NCBI GenBank assembly: GCA_905479395.1
Contig: CAJQMI010000070.1
Coordinates: 1-36,395, forward strand
Direction: 5' to 3'
DNA: 36,395 bases
From: an uncultured Flavobacteriales bacterium
Lineage (GTDB): Bacteria; Bacteroidota; Bacteroidia; Flavobacteriales_D; Sanyastnellaceae
Shown here: in pieces, positions 8,698 through 17,162 of the stretch
How positions within the stretch are numbered: position 1 is the first letter of the stretch
Layout: each line of letters opens with the position of its first letter
Program-made: the position numbers and the translations under genes
The notes under the pieces: model-generated
What the model saw: the letters and a program-made list of their open reading frames with translations, nothing else
Told to the model about the DNA's origin: nothing
Database searches by the model: none

Positions 8698-9897
8698 ATG
8701 CCACACTGGCATTGGAACGAATCGGGCATCACTGCTGTTGATTGGAAGGCATGGGACTTGTTGATTGAGGCCTCAGGAAATCCTTCTATTTTCTTGGACA
8801 GCAGGATGATGAAGAGTTTAATGCGCTCTGAAAAGCGAAATTTGGCAGCAGTAACCTGGTACCAAGGAGAGGAATTGGTGGGAGTCGCCGTAGTGGAAGA
8901 TGCGGTTGCGGAAAGTTTAAATTTAGACAGCCATATTTCGGTGAAACGATCTTGGTTCTCGTTCATCAGCACTTGGCTGCACGGTTCGGAGGGAAAGTTC
9001 ACATTTCGGGTTCGCGTCATTGGCCCGGTCCTTGGAAGTGGCTTGCACAGCTATCGGTGGGCTGAACACATCTCCGATTTCGATCAAAGGCGGTTGCTAA
9101 CGCAAACGATTTTCTCTTCGAAGAGCGATGCGGGCACCAGGATTCCAAGGGTTGCCATGCTCAAGGACTTGCCCATTCATTATGAGGGCCGAAGGAGGAC
9201 CCTACATCGCGGTTGGGCGCCATTGGAATTTGATCCTGAAATGCTCCTACACCTCGACCCAGAATGGAACGAGTTGTCGGATTACATGGAACAACTAAAC
9301 ACCAAAGCTCGAACGAAAATTAAACGGGTGCTCAAAGTTTCGGAAGGATTGGAAATCTCCAGTTGGTCCAAGTCGAGGCTCATAGAAGATGCGGACGCAT
9401 TCATTGCGCTTTATCAAAGAGTGTTTGACCGTTCAGGGTTCCGCTTGGGACAACTTCATGCGGCGGAATTGATTGAATCCAAGCGATTTTGGGGAGATGA
9501 TTTTGTCGTGAACGGGTATGAGTTAGATGGGGAGCTAGTTGGCTTCCAATGCGCATATATCGGACACGGAGAGACGGAAGCTTTCTTTGTGGGCTTTCTG
9601 CCTGAGCTTGTGAAAAGTCATGCAATCTACCAGCGCATGCTTATTGAATTTATTCGCATGGGCATTCAATGTGACTGTGGCCGAATCAATATGGGACGAA
9701 CGGCGCTTGATATCAAATCCTCTGTAGGCGCGCTTCCTCAGAGATTGCAATGCGACGTTCGATTTAGAAATCCACTATTTCATGCAATGGTGAGCCGCTA
9801 CACACGAGGGTTTGATCCGGCAGAGCTGGTTCTAAAAAAGGCTTGGAAAGCTGACGCCTACGCCAAAGGCCGACATTCAGAAATCCATACCACCTGA
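8698..9897 (+). CDS. GNAT/FemAB-like acetyltransferase-fold protein
   Basis: A 399-residue protein, probably cytoplasmic, with no signal peptide or membrane helix. The C-terminal half resembles the Acetyltransf_6 (BioF2-like)/FemAB group of the GNAT superfamily: ADAFIALYQRVFDRSGFRLG, then YELDGELVGFQCAYIGHGETEAFFVGFLPE, then SHAIYQRMLIEFIRMGIQ and CGRINMGRTALDIKSSVGA. Such proteins transfer acyl or aminoacyl groups to amines, often on cell-wall or surface polymers, which would fit the neighbouring YfhO-type gene; this is inference. The frame could begin at TTG 8662 inside the upstream gene, but ATG 8698 is the better start. The 3' end overlaps the convergent TonB receptor gene by 21 bases. 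Confidence 0.7.
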   Translation: MPHWHWNESGITAVDWKAWDLLIEASGNPSIFLDSRMMKSLMRSEKRNLAAVTWYQGEELVGVAVVEDAVAESLNLDSHISVKRSWFSFISTWLHGSEGKFTFRVRVIGPVLGSGLHSYRWAEHISDFDQRRLLTQTIFSSKSDAGTRIPRVAMLKDLPIHYEGRRRTLHRGWAPLEFDPEMLLHLDPEWNELSDYMEQLNTKARTKIKRVLKVSEGLEISSWSKSRLIEDADAFIALYQRVFDRSGFRLGQLHAAELIESKRFWGDDFVVNGYELDGELVGFQCAYIGHGETEAFFVGFLPELVKSHAIYQRMLIEFIRMGIQCDCGRINMGRTALDIKSSVGALPQRLQCDVRFRNPLFHAMVSRYTRGFDPAELVLKKAWKADAYAKGRHSEIHTT

Positions 9898-12393
9898 TTC
9901 GCTTCCCGAGCTACCACTTCTCGAACTGCCTCCTCGCCCGCCTCTTTGCTCCAGTGTCCCCAATTTCCATGTTGCCGTTAGGAAGATGTTTTGAGACTCA
10001 CGCTTGAAACGATTTTCCTGATACAAACTGGCAAATTCGGAAGTGTAGGACCACTCGCGTGTGTTAAATACGTCACTCAATTTCAGCGCAAGGGTCAAGT
10101 CCCCATCGAAGAATTTTCTTTGGACATTGGCATCCATGTAGGCAAAACCATTGAATTGTCCCTGTGGAGTGACCGAAGGGCCTCTGTACATGCCGTTGAG
10201 CTGCCATTTCCATTGCTTATCAGTGCCCAACGATTGATTGACGAAGAAGTTGAGGTTGTAAGACCATCCTTGCGCATCGCTCGCAAATTCCACGTCTCCA
10301 ACTTGATTGGACAGATGGTAAAACGAACCTGTGAATCGGAACTGACCCGAAGCTGGCATTGGTACCATTAGAATGACTTCGATTCCTTCGTCTCTTCGAC
10401 TGCCTTGATTCCACCAGCTTGAGGTTCGGATTCCGACAGAGTCAATGATGGAATACCGCTGAATCAAATCATTGGTTTCTTTTACGAAGAAGGAAGTGGT
10501 TAGTGACTTTCGCTTGCGCGACCATTGATGTCCGATTTCATAGGAATTGGTGTATTCCGGTCTCAACTCAGGATTTCCTATGCGCAAGTTTCGGCTATCA
10601 CTGTCATCAAGAAAAGGAGTGACAGATCGTCCCCGAGGACGATTGACACGGCGGCTATAACTGGCAATCCAGCTGACTTCATCATTGCTTTGACGGGAAA
10701 TATTGAAAGATGGATAAGCAGAGAAGTAGTTGTTTTCGAAGGCTTGATCGCCTTCCCAAATGGCTCCAGTGTATACTTGTTCAAGTCGCATACCAGCTTG
10801 TGTTCCCCACGTCCCCCACTTTCGCCCATAAGTCGCATATGCGGCATGCACGTCCTCGCGGTATTCGAATGCGAATGAGTTTGCAATCGGGTTTACGGGC
10901 ACATAGATGCCTTGAGACCAAACAGAAGAATCAGAAGCGAGATAGCCGAATGAATCGTCTTTTCGAGACAAATTGGATTTAATGCCCCATTCGAATTTAC
11001 CTTCATTTTCGAAGGGCTTTTCATAATCCAATTGTAGAACCGTTCGCATTGAACGATTCGACTGCAAATTCGTGTCCTCGACAAAAACGGGTGGTGTGTC
11101 ATAAAGGTCCAGTGTGGATACTTCGTGAATCCACTCGTCTGAAGAGGACTCAGATTGAGAGTGACGGGCACGAATGCTCAGAAAATGGGTTGGGTTCTGA
11201 TTGTATTCTTTGCGGTATCCAAAATCTGCGTCGAAACCTTTGCTTGCATCCAATTCCGTGGAGGAGCGGTAACTGGCAAATTCTGCCCCTGTGTCCCATG
11301 ATTCAGAATTGGTCAATCCATTGCTTCGTTCGTTATCGCTGCGATTGACATTGACATTTGCGGAGAGAACCTCGCTCTTGGAGGGATACCACTCCATGCC
11401 CAACCTTCCATTGAGGCTGATTCTGAGTTGATCGCCATCGCGAATTTGATTCCAATTGGAGACACTGTCTGTGGTAAAAATGCGCATGGATTCACCTTCT
11501 CTGAATAAATCTCGTTGGTTCCAGCTTGCACTGCTGAAGACACTGAACTTATCATTTTTGTAATTCAATGACGCCGAGCCATTGTGGTTATCACCTGTGC
11601 CTGCTGTTCCTTGGATTTGGCCATGAAAGCCTTGTAGTTTATTCTTTTTCAGAATGATGTTTAAAATGCCAGCCATTCCATCTGGGTCATATTTCGCAGA
11701 AGGATTGGTGATGATTTCGACTCGATCAATGCTACTTGCCGGGATTTGCTCGAGAAATGCATTTTGCGCTGCACCAGCCAAACCAGACGGGCGGCCATCG
11801 ATGAGAATTTGAACTTGTGAAGAGCCACGCAAGGAAACATTCCCATCTATGTCCACTGCTACTGAAGGCACATTGACAAGGATTTCCGAGGCGTTTCCTC
11901 CTGCCGCGGAGAGGTCGTTGCCTACTCGAAAGACACGGCGGTCTATGAGCATCTCAAGGGAACTGGCCTCTGCAGTCACAACGGCTTCCTGCAAGTCATT
12001 CACCTTTGGGTTGAGGGTGATGATGCCAGCATCATATGCTGTCGTGGTTTTTGGTGTCAGAATGATTGGCTCCGACTCAAAGCCTTCGTAACCCATGAAT
12101 TGAATGTTTAGCGCGTACCTGCCAATGGGCAATTCTACCATAGAAAACGTTCCGTCCTCGTTGGCTAATTGTCCAGCGGCAATGGAACTGTCTCGAAGAC
12201 TAATGAGGGCGATGGACGCAAATGGAATGGGCTTTGAACCATCGGCTTCCACCACAATTCCCGTTACAGAGGCAATTGCAGGTCTGTATTTTTCTCCCCC
12301 AGAATTGGGGCGTTGAGCTAAAACTGCTGCGCAACTTGCAATCCAAAATACGGCAAGGGTTATTGTGTTGTGCGACCTCATTGGGCGTGTCAT
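9877..12393 (-). CDS. TonB-dependent receptor, outer membrane beta-barrel family
   Basis: A complete 838-residue outer-membrane receptor. Residues 1-27 are a signal peptide (ITLAVFWIASCAAVLAQ). Residues about 38-115 form a carboxypeptidase-regulatory-like domain (VTGIVVEADGSKPIPFASI, YALNIQFMGYEGF). Residues about 140-250 form the plug (VPSVAVDIDGNVSLRGSSQV, IDRVEIITNPSAKYDPDGMA, GILNIILKKN). The rest is barrel of the OMP_b-brl_3 type (SYSRRVNRPRGRSVTPFLD, LRIGNPELRPEYTNSYEIGH). The protein ends in a Gly/Ser-rich tail closing with GGMDF; short Gly-rich tails ending in Phe are common in this subfamily. The start could also be the fifth residue (ATG at 12381). No substrate-binding partner (SusD-like) is nearby, so the ligand is unknown. 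Confidence 0.93.
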   Translation of the reverse strand: MTRPMRSHNTITLAVFWIASCAAVLAQRPNSGGEKYRPAIASVTGIVVEADGSKPIPFASIALISLRDSSIAAGQLANEDGTFSMVELPIGRYALNIQFMGYEGFESEPIILTPKTTTAYDAGIITLNPKVNDLQEAVVTAEASSLEMLIDRRVFRVGNDLSAAGGNASEILVNVPSVAVDIDGNVSLRGSSQVQILIDGRPSGLAGAAQNAFLEQIPASSIDRVEIITNPSAKYDPDGMAGILNIILKKNKLQGFHGQIQGTAGTGDNHNGSASLNYKNDKFSVFSSASWNQRDLFREGESMRIFTTDSVSNWNQIRDGDQLRISLNGRLGMEWYPSKSEVLSANVNVNRSDNERSNGLTNSESWDTGAEFASYRSSTELDASKGFDADFGYRKEYNQNPTHFLSIRARHSQSESSSDEWIHEVSTLDLYDTPPVFVEDTNLQSNRSMRTVLQLDYEKPFENEGKFEWGIKSNLSRKDDSFGYLASDSSVWSQGIYVPVNPIANSFAFEYREDVHAAYATYGRKWGTWGTQAGMRLEQVYTGAIWEGDQAFENNYFSAYPSFNISRQSNDEVSWIASYSRRVNRPRGRSVTPFLDDSDSRNLRIGNPELRPEYTNSYEIGHQWSRKRKSLTTSFFVKETNDLIQRYSIIDSVGIRTSSWWNQGSRRDEGIEVILMVPMPASGQFRFTGSFYHLSNQVGDVEFASDAQGWSYNLNFFVNQSLGTDKQWKWQLNGMYRGPSVTPQGQFNGFAYMDANVQRKFFDGDLTLALKLSDVFNTREWSYTSEFASLYQENRFKRESQNIFLTATWKLGTLEQRGGRGGSSRSGSSGSESGGMDF

Positions 12394-12444
12394 TGATGTA
12401 TGCTATAAGAACGTTTCTGTGCAAGAAAGGTTTAACCACTCGTC

Positions 12445-13386
12445 TCAAGTGTGTGCGAAGGGCCAGCCATCTTGGACGATGATGCCGCGCATGACTTCTT
12501 GCCAATGATTGTGATTTATTTCAACCTGTGCAACCATGACATGCTTCCACTGCTTCATGGCATTTTTAGCGTCATCAGCGCTTTGCATTAAGCAAACCTC
12601 ATCTTTGTCATGGCGCGTTCTAAGCCAGTGTTGAGATGGGATTATTATCCACGAAGTTCGGGGTTGCCAGATGGTCTCCCATTCGCTTTGGAAGCACCAC
12701 CAACCCGTTGAAACACTTCGGTGCGCATGATGAGGCAATCGCGCACGTGTCGCTTCTCTGAAGTGGACAAAAAACCACCCTTTGATCCAAGCTGCGCGCG
12801 TGTCAATTTCAATTCCATCTTTTCTTAAGAGTGCTTGTGCCTCTGGCCTGCGGTCCAAATTTAGTTGGTCTTGGAGTTTGCTCAACTTATGGTCAAGTTG
12901 ATCTTTTGGATCCATCCCAATCCACTTGGGCCAGGCTTGAGAACTTTCTGTCTGCAGATAAAACTTGCATGCCAACTCGAGGTGGATGACCTCAGATGAT
13001 GCGTTGTCTTGAACGATGAGGTCCATTTCTCCGAGCGTTCGGTCTTGTCCTTGGACGATGATGTTTTTGGCCAGTACGCTGTATTCAGGGCTTGCCTCAA
13101 ACCACCAGTTGACCAACTGCTCAAAGCGTTTCCCCAACCGCATTTGCATTGTTCCTAAAACCTCTGATTTTGGATCACTGATTTCGGCCCATAGCGAAAG
13201 CTGGTCTTGGAGTGAGGTAAGCGCTTTTTGGTGATAATTGGATTGCCACAATGCGGGTAATTTCTTAGAATCGCCCTCCATCAGCGGAGCGCTTCCGATG
13301 GCCCATACCATTTCGCTCCAGGTGGCTGCAGGACATGCATCCAGAATATTTTCGAGGGAAGGACCCCACTGTGTGGCTTTGGTCAT
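12445..13386 (-). CDS. DUF1853-family protein (nuclease-like fold suspected)
   Basis: A 313-residue protein matching my recollection of the DUF1853 family: RLGKRFEQLVNWWFEASPEYSVL, then RTLGEMDLIVQD, then VIHLELACKFYL, then WPKWIGMDPKDQLDHKLSKL. The arrangement of an early Glu (RFEQL), GExDLI and H-x-E-x-A-x-K resembles the active-site pattern of PD-(D/E)XK nuclease-like enzymes, with candidate metal ligands at the Asp of GEMDL and the Glu and Lys of LELACK. The real activity is unknown. No signal peptide is present. It lies 51 bases upstream of the TonB receptor in the same orientation and divergently from the small gene at 13429. Confidence 0.78.
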   Translation of the reverse strand: MTKATQWGPSLENILDACPAATWSEMVWAIGSAPLMEGDSKKLPALWQSNYHQKALTSLQDQLSLWAEISDPKSEVLGTMQMRLGKRFEQLVNWWFEASPEYSVLAKNIIVQGQDRTLGEMDLIVQDNASSEVIHLELACKFYLQTESSQAWPKWIGMDPKDQLDHKLSKLQDQLNLDRRPEAQALLRKDGIEIDTRAAWIKGWFFVHFREATRARLPHHAHRSVSTGWWCFQSEWETIWQPRTSWIIIPSQHWLRTRHDKDEVCLMQSADDAKNAMKQWKHVMVAQVEINHNHWQEVMRGIIVQDGWPFAHT

Positions 13387-13428
13387 TGCGGATATTCTAT
13401 CTTCACGGCCAAATTAGATTGGAAATCC

Positions 13429-13659
13429 ATGCGAACGGTCAGCCAAATTCCACATCCCTTGATGCGCATCACAGTCACCAGTTGGAATGAAAAATACCAA
13501 TTGCGTTTCGAGCTTGATCGCTATGAGCAGGTGTTCAAAGTGGATCATGATGCATGGGACATTCCGGCATTGGAGGAATTGGCAAAACGCATGTCGGAAT
13601 CAGTGATGCACGGTTTTGTGGCAATGCGAGCGGGATTTTTGGAACATTCAAAAAATTGA
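13429..13659 (+). CDS. Small conserved-looking protein of unknown function
   Basis: A 76-residue cytoplasmic protein that I do not recognise. The core RITVTSWNEKYQLRFELDRYEQVFKV reads as an antiparallel beta-sheet. The rest (AWDIPALEELAKRMSESVMHGFVAMRAGFLEH) reads as one or two helices. The layout resembles short alpha/beta proteins seen in flavobacterial genomes. The start at 13429 is supported by a TAGATTGG element (13415-13422) six bases upstream; the ATG at 13462 is an alternative. It ends one base before the OmpH-like gene, so it is probably the first gene of a three-gene operon. Confidence 0.6.
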   Translation: MRTVSQIPHPLMRITVTSWNEKYQLRFELDRYEQVFKVDHDAWDIPALEELAKRMSESVMHGFVAMRAGFLEHSKN

Positions 13660-13660
13660 C

Positions 13661-14278
13661 ATGAACGAAAAAATTACAGCAGTGTTGATCACGTTAGTGG
13701 TCGTTTGGACCTCTTTCTTGACGTTTAAGGTCTTTGGTTCGGAAAATTCCGAGTTGCCAGATGGGATCCAGAAGGGACAAAATGCCACGGTAGCGTTTGT
13801 CCATGGAGACTCGATTCAGGCCAATTGGCAATTTATATCTGATCGCGAAAAGGCGATGTTCATTGCTGTGCAGCAGGCACAGATGTCCATGGAACGAAGA
13901 TCACGCCCATTGCAAGAGGAAGCTCAAGAATTGATAGCGTACGCCAATGGCCCCAACGCCACCAGTGATGATGTGATGATTGCACAAAATCGCTTGGTTG
14001 AGATTGAGAATGCGCTCGGACAAATGCAAAGTCAACAGCAGACAGAATTGATGCAAAAGGAATCGATGATTCAAGCTGAAATTGCGGTGCAGTTGTCCTC
14101 TGAGGTCAAATCGTTTGCGCTGGAGTCAGACTTGGATGTGGTGCTGAATTGGGGCCGCTCTGGCGAAGGAGTGTTGTACGGTCAACCTGGTTTTGATGTG
14201 ACAGTTCCTTTGATTCAATTCATGAATGAGCGTTATGTTCCTGAGGCGGACTCAACCCAAATAGAAAGCAAGCCATGA
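13661..14278 (+). CDS. OmpH/Skp-like protein
   Basis: A 205-residue protein of the OmpH family (Skp-like periplasmic chaperones for outer-membrane proteins). It has an N-terminal hydrophobic segment (ITAVLITLVVVWTSFLTFKVFG) that serves as signal or membrane anchor and lacks an obvious cleavage site. It then shows the family's first strand (ATVAFVHGDSIQANW), a long charged helical hairpin with Gln and Glu repeats (about residues 60-150), and the closing strands DLDVVLNWGRSGEGVLYG and GFDVTVPLIQFMNERY. This matches the Skp pattern of a small beta core with two coiled-coil arms. It is not next to bamA or lpxD as many ompH genes are, so it may be a second, specialised copy. The frame extends upstream to 13616, but ATG 13661 follows directly on the preceding stop. 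Confidence 0.83.
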   Translation: MNEKITAVLITLVVVWTSFLTFKVFGSENSELPDGIQKGQNATVAFVHGDSIQANWQFISDREKAMFIAVQQAQMSMERRSRPLQEEAQELIAYANGPNATSDDVMIAQNRLVEIENALGQMQSQQQTELMQKESMIQAEIAVQLSSEVKSFALESDLDVVLNWGRSGEGVLYGQPGFDVTVPLIQFMNERYVPEADSTQIESKP

Positions 14279-14793
14279 CAACGGCGGCCATTAAAAAAGA
14301 GTCTCACATTGTTGAATACGTCCTTTACGTATGGCAAATGGAGGATGTGGCACGTGCAGCAAAATTTGATGTTGGCGCTCTGCGTTCGATGTTTGCCGGA
14401 CAAGAGGACGAAGACCTCGAGTGGATATTGGAGTTGGCCAGAACCATGAAGCGAGAACGTTTGGAGGAGACGGGGCATGCGGACCACGTCCAGGAGACGC
14501 TCACCGAGATGGCTTTGCTCCATGATTTGCTTATGGGCCCGATGGAAGACCCCATATACGTGAAGTCATTTCAAGCTGCCGAACCGCTGCTGAATGAGTT
14601 GAATGAGCGAAAAATGAAAGGAGACTATAGTCATCCTGTTGAGCGGATGCTGACCGCATTGTACGGCTGGTTGGTGCTGCGAATGCGCAAGGAGGAAGTC
14701 TCTTTGGAAACTGAAGCGGCAATGGTTGCCATCCGTGAAATGGCCAATTCTCTTGCCAAAGGCCATCTTAAAATTTATTCAGGCCAGTCCTGA
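14275..14793 (+). CDS. DUF4924-family protein
   Basis: A 172-residue, all-helical cytoplasmic protein. Its N-terminus (ESHIVEYVLYVWQMEDVARA) and middle stretches (LARTMKRERLEETGH, MALLHDLLMG, VERMLTALYGWLVLRMRKEEVS) match the DUF4924 family. That family occurs almost only in Bacteroidota and has no known function. The start overlaps the stop of the OmpH-like gene (ATGA), so the two are translationally coupled. Its stop TGA and the stop of the convergent gene sit back to back in the palindrome TGATCA, leaving no intergenic base. Confidence 0.87.
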   Translation: MTTAAIKKESHIVEYVLYVWQMEDVARAAKFDVGALRSMFAGQEDEDLEWILELARTMKRERLEETGHADHVQETLTEMALLHDLLMGPMEDPIYVKSFQAAEPLLNELNERKMKGDYSHPVERMLTALYGWLVLRMRKEEVSLETEAAMVAIREMANSLAKGHLKIYSGQS

Positions 14794-15210
14794 TCAACGG
14801 TTTTGCAATCGACGCATGTGACGCAAACGACTGCTCGCCATGCGCAGCACGTGGGACTCGTTTCGGAGGCGATCGATTATGCTTGTGGAGAGCGTGTTTT
14901 TATCCATATGGATTGCGGTGTCAGGCCACTCCGAAATATTTGCTGCTCCGATTACGAGGCAACGAAAGAACTCATATTCATTGCTAGCTTTGGTTGCCAC
15001 TGCTTGTAGTGACGAATCTGTAGCATTTTTTGAATCGACCAACATCCAAGAAGATCGGTGTTTATCAATGTTTCGCAAAAAGTCGGTAACAGCGGAAGAA
15101 TTCCACAAATGCCCCTCGCTGAAGTCTGAAATTCGATCGATCAAATTTTCAGCTTCGTTGCGATTGTTGTAGACCACCCAGACGGATGGAGTTGAATGAT
15201 GAGGAGTCAT
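14794..15210 (-). CDS. Receiver-like small protein, degenerate or unrecognised
   Basis: A 138-residue protein that I do not recognise by family. Its predicted strand order resembles a two-component receiver domain: SVWVVYNN (beta 1), then WMLVDS with Asp59 where the phospho-acceptor would be, then CLVIGAA, then AIHMDKN with Lys104 where the conserved Lys would be. However, the acidic pair after beta 1 is replaced by YNN and the Thr/Ser of beta 4 by Ala, so a normal phosphorylation switch is doubtful. The C-terminus is basic and helical (LRMASSRLRHMRRLQNR). It starts divergently from the ThiF operon, which encodes a histidine kinase. Codon-level support is modest and it could be a spurious frame, but no other gene explains these 417 bases. 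Confidence 0.5.
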   Translation of the reverse strand: MTPHHSTPSVWVVYNNRNEAENLIDRISDFSEGHLWNSSAVTDFLRNIDKHRSSWMLVDSKNATDSSLQAVATKASNEYEFFRCLVIGAANISEWPDTAIHMDKNTLSTSIIDRLRNESHVLRMASSRLRHMRRLQNR

Positions 15211-15352
15211 GGATTTCGTTTTAACGCTGAATTGTCACTTACGATGGAGGTCGCCAAAAAGTTGCGTTGTTCCCCATATCACCATGTTTAAAACAACCTT
15301 GAGCAGGAGTTCAATGCGCAGGAATTACTCCGACATTGAAAGTTCTAAATCC

Positions 15353-16429
15353 ATGGTTCAGAATACACAAAATCCGGAATCGAAAGCCACCATTTTCGAA
15401 CTTTCATCGAAATCTGGTCGTCAGTCTTTTGAGACTTTTCGAGCTGCTTTGACGGCTTATGAGGTGTTTGACACTTTGGAAGATCAGCTTGCTGAATTGT
15501 TGGTGACGCGAAGCCCCAAGCTGCGTTCAAATCCGGAGGGTTTGGCAGAGGCCGTATCCCGGGAATTAGGCGCTGAAGGCTGGTCGCATATAGGTTGCTG
15601 GGCCTGGTACCCTTGGAGTCGTTCTTTGGTTCGTATCCTCAACGAGGAAGATTTTATTGAATTGCGTACGAATCGCAATCGAAACAAAATCACGTCAAAA
15701 GAGCAGCGAGAATTGCGCAAAAAAACAATTGGAATCGTAGGGCTTTCTGTGGGAAGCGCTTTTGCGATGAGTTTGGCCATGGAACGCACATGCGGAGCGC
15801 TAAAAGTGGCCGACTTTGATGATTTGGAATTGTCCAATTTGAATCGAATTCAAACAGGCATTAAAAACTTGGGGCTTCCCAAATGGATTGCTATTAGCAG
15901 GACCATTGCAGAAGTAGATCCGTATTTTGAAGTGGAGGTGTATTCACGGGGATTGACCGCGAGCAATGCTTCTGATTTTTTCGATGGTTTGGATTTGGTC
16001 TGCGATGCTTGCGATCAAGTTTCCGCCAAGGCTCTCATTCGTTTCGAGGCCAGGAAGGCAGAGATTCCTGTTTTGATGGAAACATCGGATCGTGGTATGC
16101 TAGATATTGAGCGCTACGACCAAGGAGTTGAAGGGTATCTGCACGGTCGGATTTCGGAGGAAATGCTGAACGATATGATGAACGCGAATGAATGGTCTCC
16201 TGAGTTTTTCAATGCATTCATTGACTTGAGTCAAGCATCGGCGAGGGGAATTAAGAGCTTGGAGGTGGTGGGGACGACGTTGGTCGGCTGGCCCCAGTTG
16301 TATTCGGACGTGGCAGCGGGCGGCGCACATGCAGCGCAAGCTGCGCGTAAAATTTTACTTGGGGATCCAGCACCGGATGCCCGTTTATACCTGGAATGGG
16401 ATGAGCAGTTCGTTGAATCCATCGATTGA
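15353..16429 (+). CDS. ThiF/E1-like adenylyltransferase family protein
   Basis: A 358-residue protein with an E1-like nucleotide-binding domain at about residues 122-260: GIVGLSVGS (127-135, dinucleotide loop), ADFDDLELSNLNR (153-165, ATP-binding Asp and Arg), Lys177 and CDACDQ (218-222). There is no CxxC zinc pair and no obvious catalytic Cys. ThiF-type enzymes activate a carboxylate, such as the C-terminus of a small protein, by adenylation. An N-terminal domain of about 110 residues precedes it, as in the Rv1355c-type ThiF proteins, but the nitroreductase half often fused there is absent. The frame runs up to 15209; ATG codons at 15284 and 15314 are alternatives. I chose 15353 because recognisable helical sequence begins there. 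It is the first gene of a four-gene overlapping set. Confidence 0.82.
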   Translation: MVQNTQNPESKATIFELSSKSGRQSFETFRAALTAYEVFDTLEDQLAELLVTRSPKLRSNPEGLAEAVSRELGAEGWSHIGCWAWYPWSRSLVRILNEEDFIELRTNRNRNKITSKEQRELRKKTIGIVGLSVGSAFAMSLAMERTCGALKVADFDDLELSNLNRIQTGIKNLGLPKWIAISRTIAEVDPYFEVEVYSRGLTASNASDFFDGLDLVCDACDQVSAKALIRFEARKAEIPVLMETSDRGMLDIERYDQGVEGYLHGRISEEMLNDMMNANEWSPEFFNAFIDLSQASARGIKSLEVVGTTLVGWPQLYSDVAAGGAHAAQAARKILLGDPAPDARLYLEWDEQFVESID

Positions 16430-17162
16430 TCGCGTTCGCAAAGCAGAACGCATTGCTGAAGCTGAAGTTCGGGTGTTCCGAGCTGACCAGCATTTGGATT
16501 GCTGCCACGACTTAGTGGACGGGCACCAGGCGGTGCTGAAGGCATACGGCATCAAAAAATTAACCACCTTCAATCGTGATTGGATTGGTGACCCGAATGT
16601 CATTGTAATCGCAGCTGTGGCCAAAGGGGCGGGAGTTGATGGCAAAACAGAGCGTGTTTTGGGAGGAGCTCGAATGCACGGGGTCGATGACATTCAGAAT
16701 ATGCCACTGATCAAAGCAGTAGGAGAGCAAGACGTGAATTTGGCTCAGCACATGCAGACGTATGCGGATGAAGGAGCCTTTGAATTGGGAGGCATGTGGA
16801 ACAGCATTGAGTTGGCTGGTATGGGAGTAGAGGCTACTTTTTTGATTCAGGCTGCAATGGCGACATTGACCATGGTTGGCGGACGGCATTTGTTTGCCTT
16901 GACTTCACCTGTAACCCGCCGTATGCAAGCCCCTCTGGCCTTTTTTACAGAAGAAGGAATTGGCCAAGATGGTTATTTCACCTACCCAACAGAAAAGCTG
17001 CGGGCAACAATTGCACGCTATACGTTCCCAGAAAACATCGAATCGGTTCAACCACAGGTGCGAGAATTGTTGGAAAACATCTGGCAGGATCCAGAACGCG
17101 CTGCTTATGCTGTGCAAGGCCCTAAAGGCGATCTGCAGCTCAAGTTTCGCATCGAAGTCTGA
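16401..17162 (+). CDS. GNAT-fold-like protein, possible acyltransferase (function unknown)
   Basis: A 253-residue cytoplasmic protein. Its order of elements resembles the GNAT/autoinducer-synthase fold: helical start with VRVFRADQH, strand VIVIAAVAKG (67-76), strand RVLGGARMH (85-93), then GAFELGGMWNSIELAGMG (125-142) where a GNAT core strand and acyl-CoA loop would lie, helix ATFLIQAAMATLTMVGG, strand HLFALTSP and RRMQAPLAFFTEEGIG. This is a structural impression, not a firm family match. The start ATG at 16401 overlaps the end of the ThiF-like gene by 29 bases, and the stop overlaps the start of the kinase gene (TGATG). Tight coupling to both suggests it works with them. An acyl-homoserine-lactone or N-acyl-amino-acid type product is only a guess. 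Confidence 0.62.
   Translation: MSSSLNPSIDRVRKAERIAEAEVRVFRADQHLDCCHDLVDGHQAVLKAYGIKKLTTFNRDWIGDPNVIVIAAVAKGAGVDGKTERVLGGARMHGVDDIQNMPLIKAVGEQDVNLAQHMQTYADEGAFELGGMWNSIELAGMGVEATFLIQAAMATLTMVGGRHLFALTSPVTRRMQAPLAFFTEEGIGQDGYFTYPTEKLRATIARYTFPENIESVQPQVRELLENIWQDPERAAYAVQGPKGDLQLKFRIEV

Noticed and set aside
15209-15352. Longer N-terminus for the ThiF-like protein
   Set aside because: The extra 48 residues are Ser- and Cys-rich without structure, and their first codons overlap the divergent gene's start; a downstream ATG is more plausible, though 15284 and 15314 cannot be excluded.
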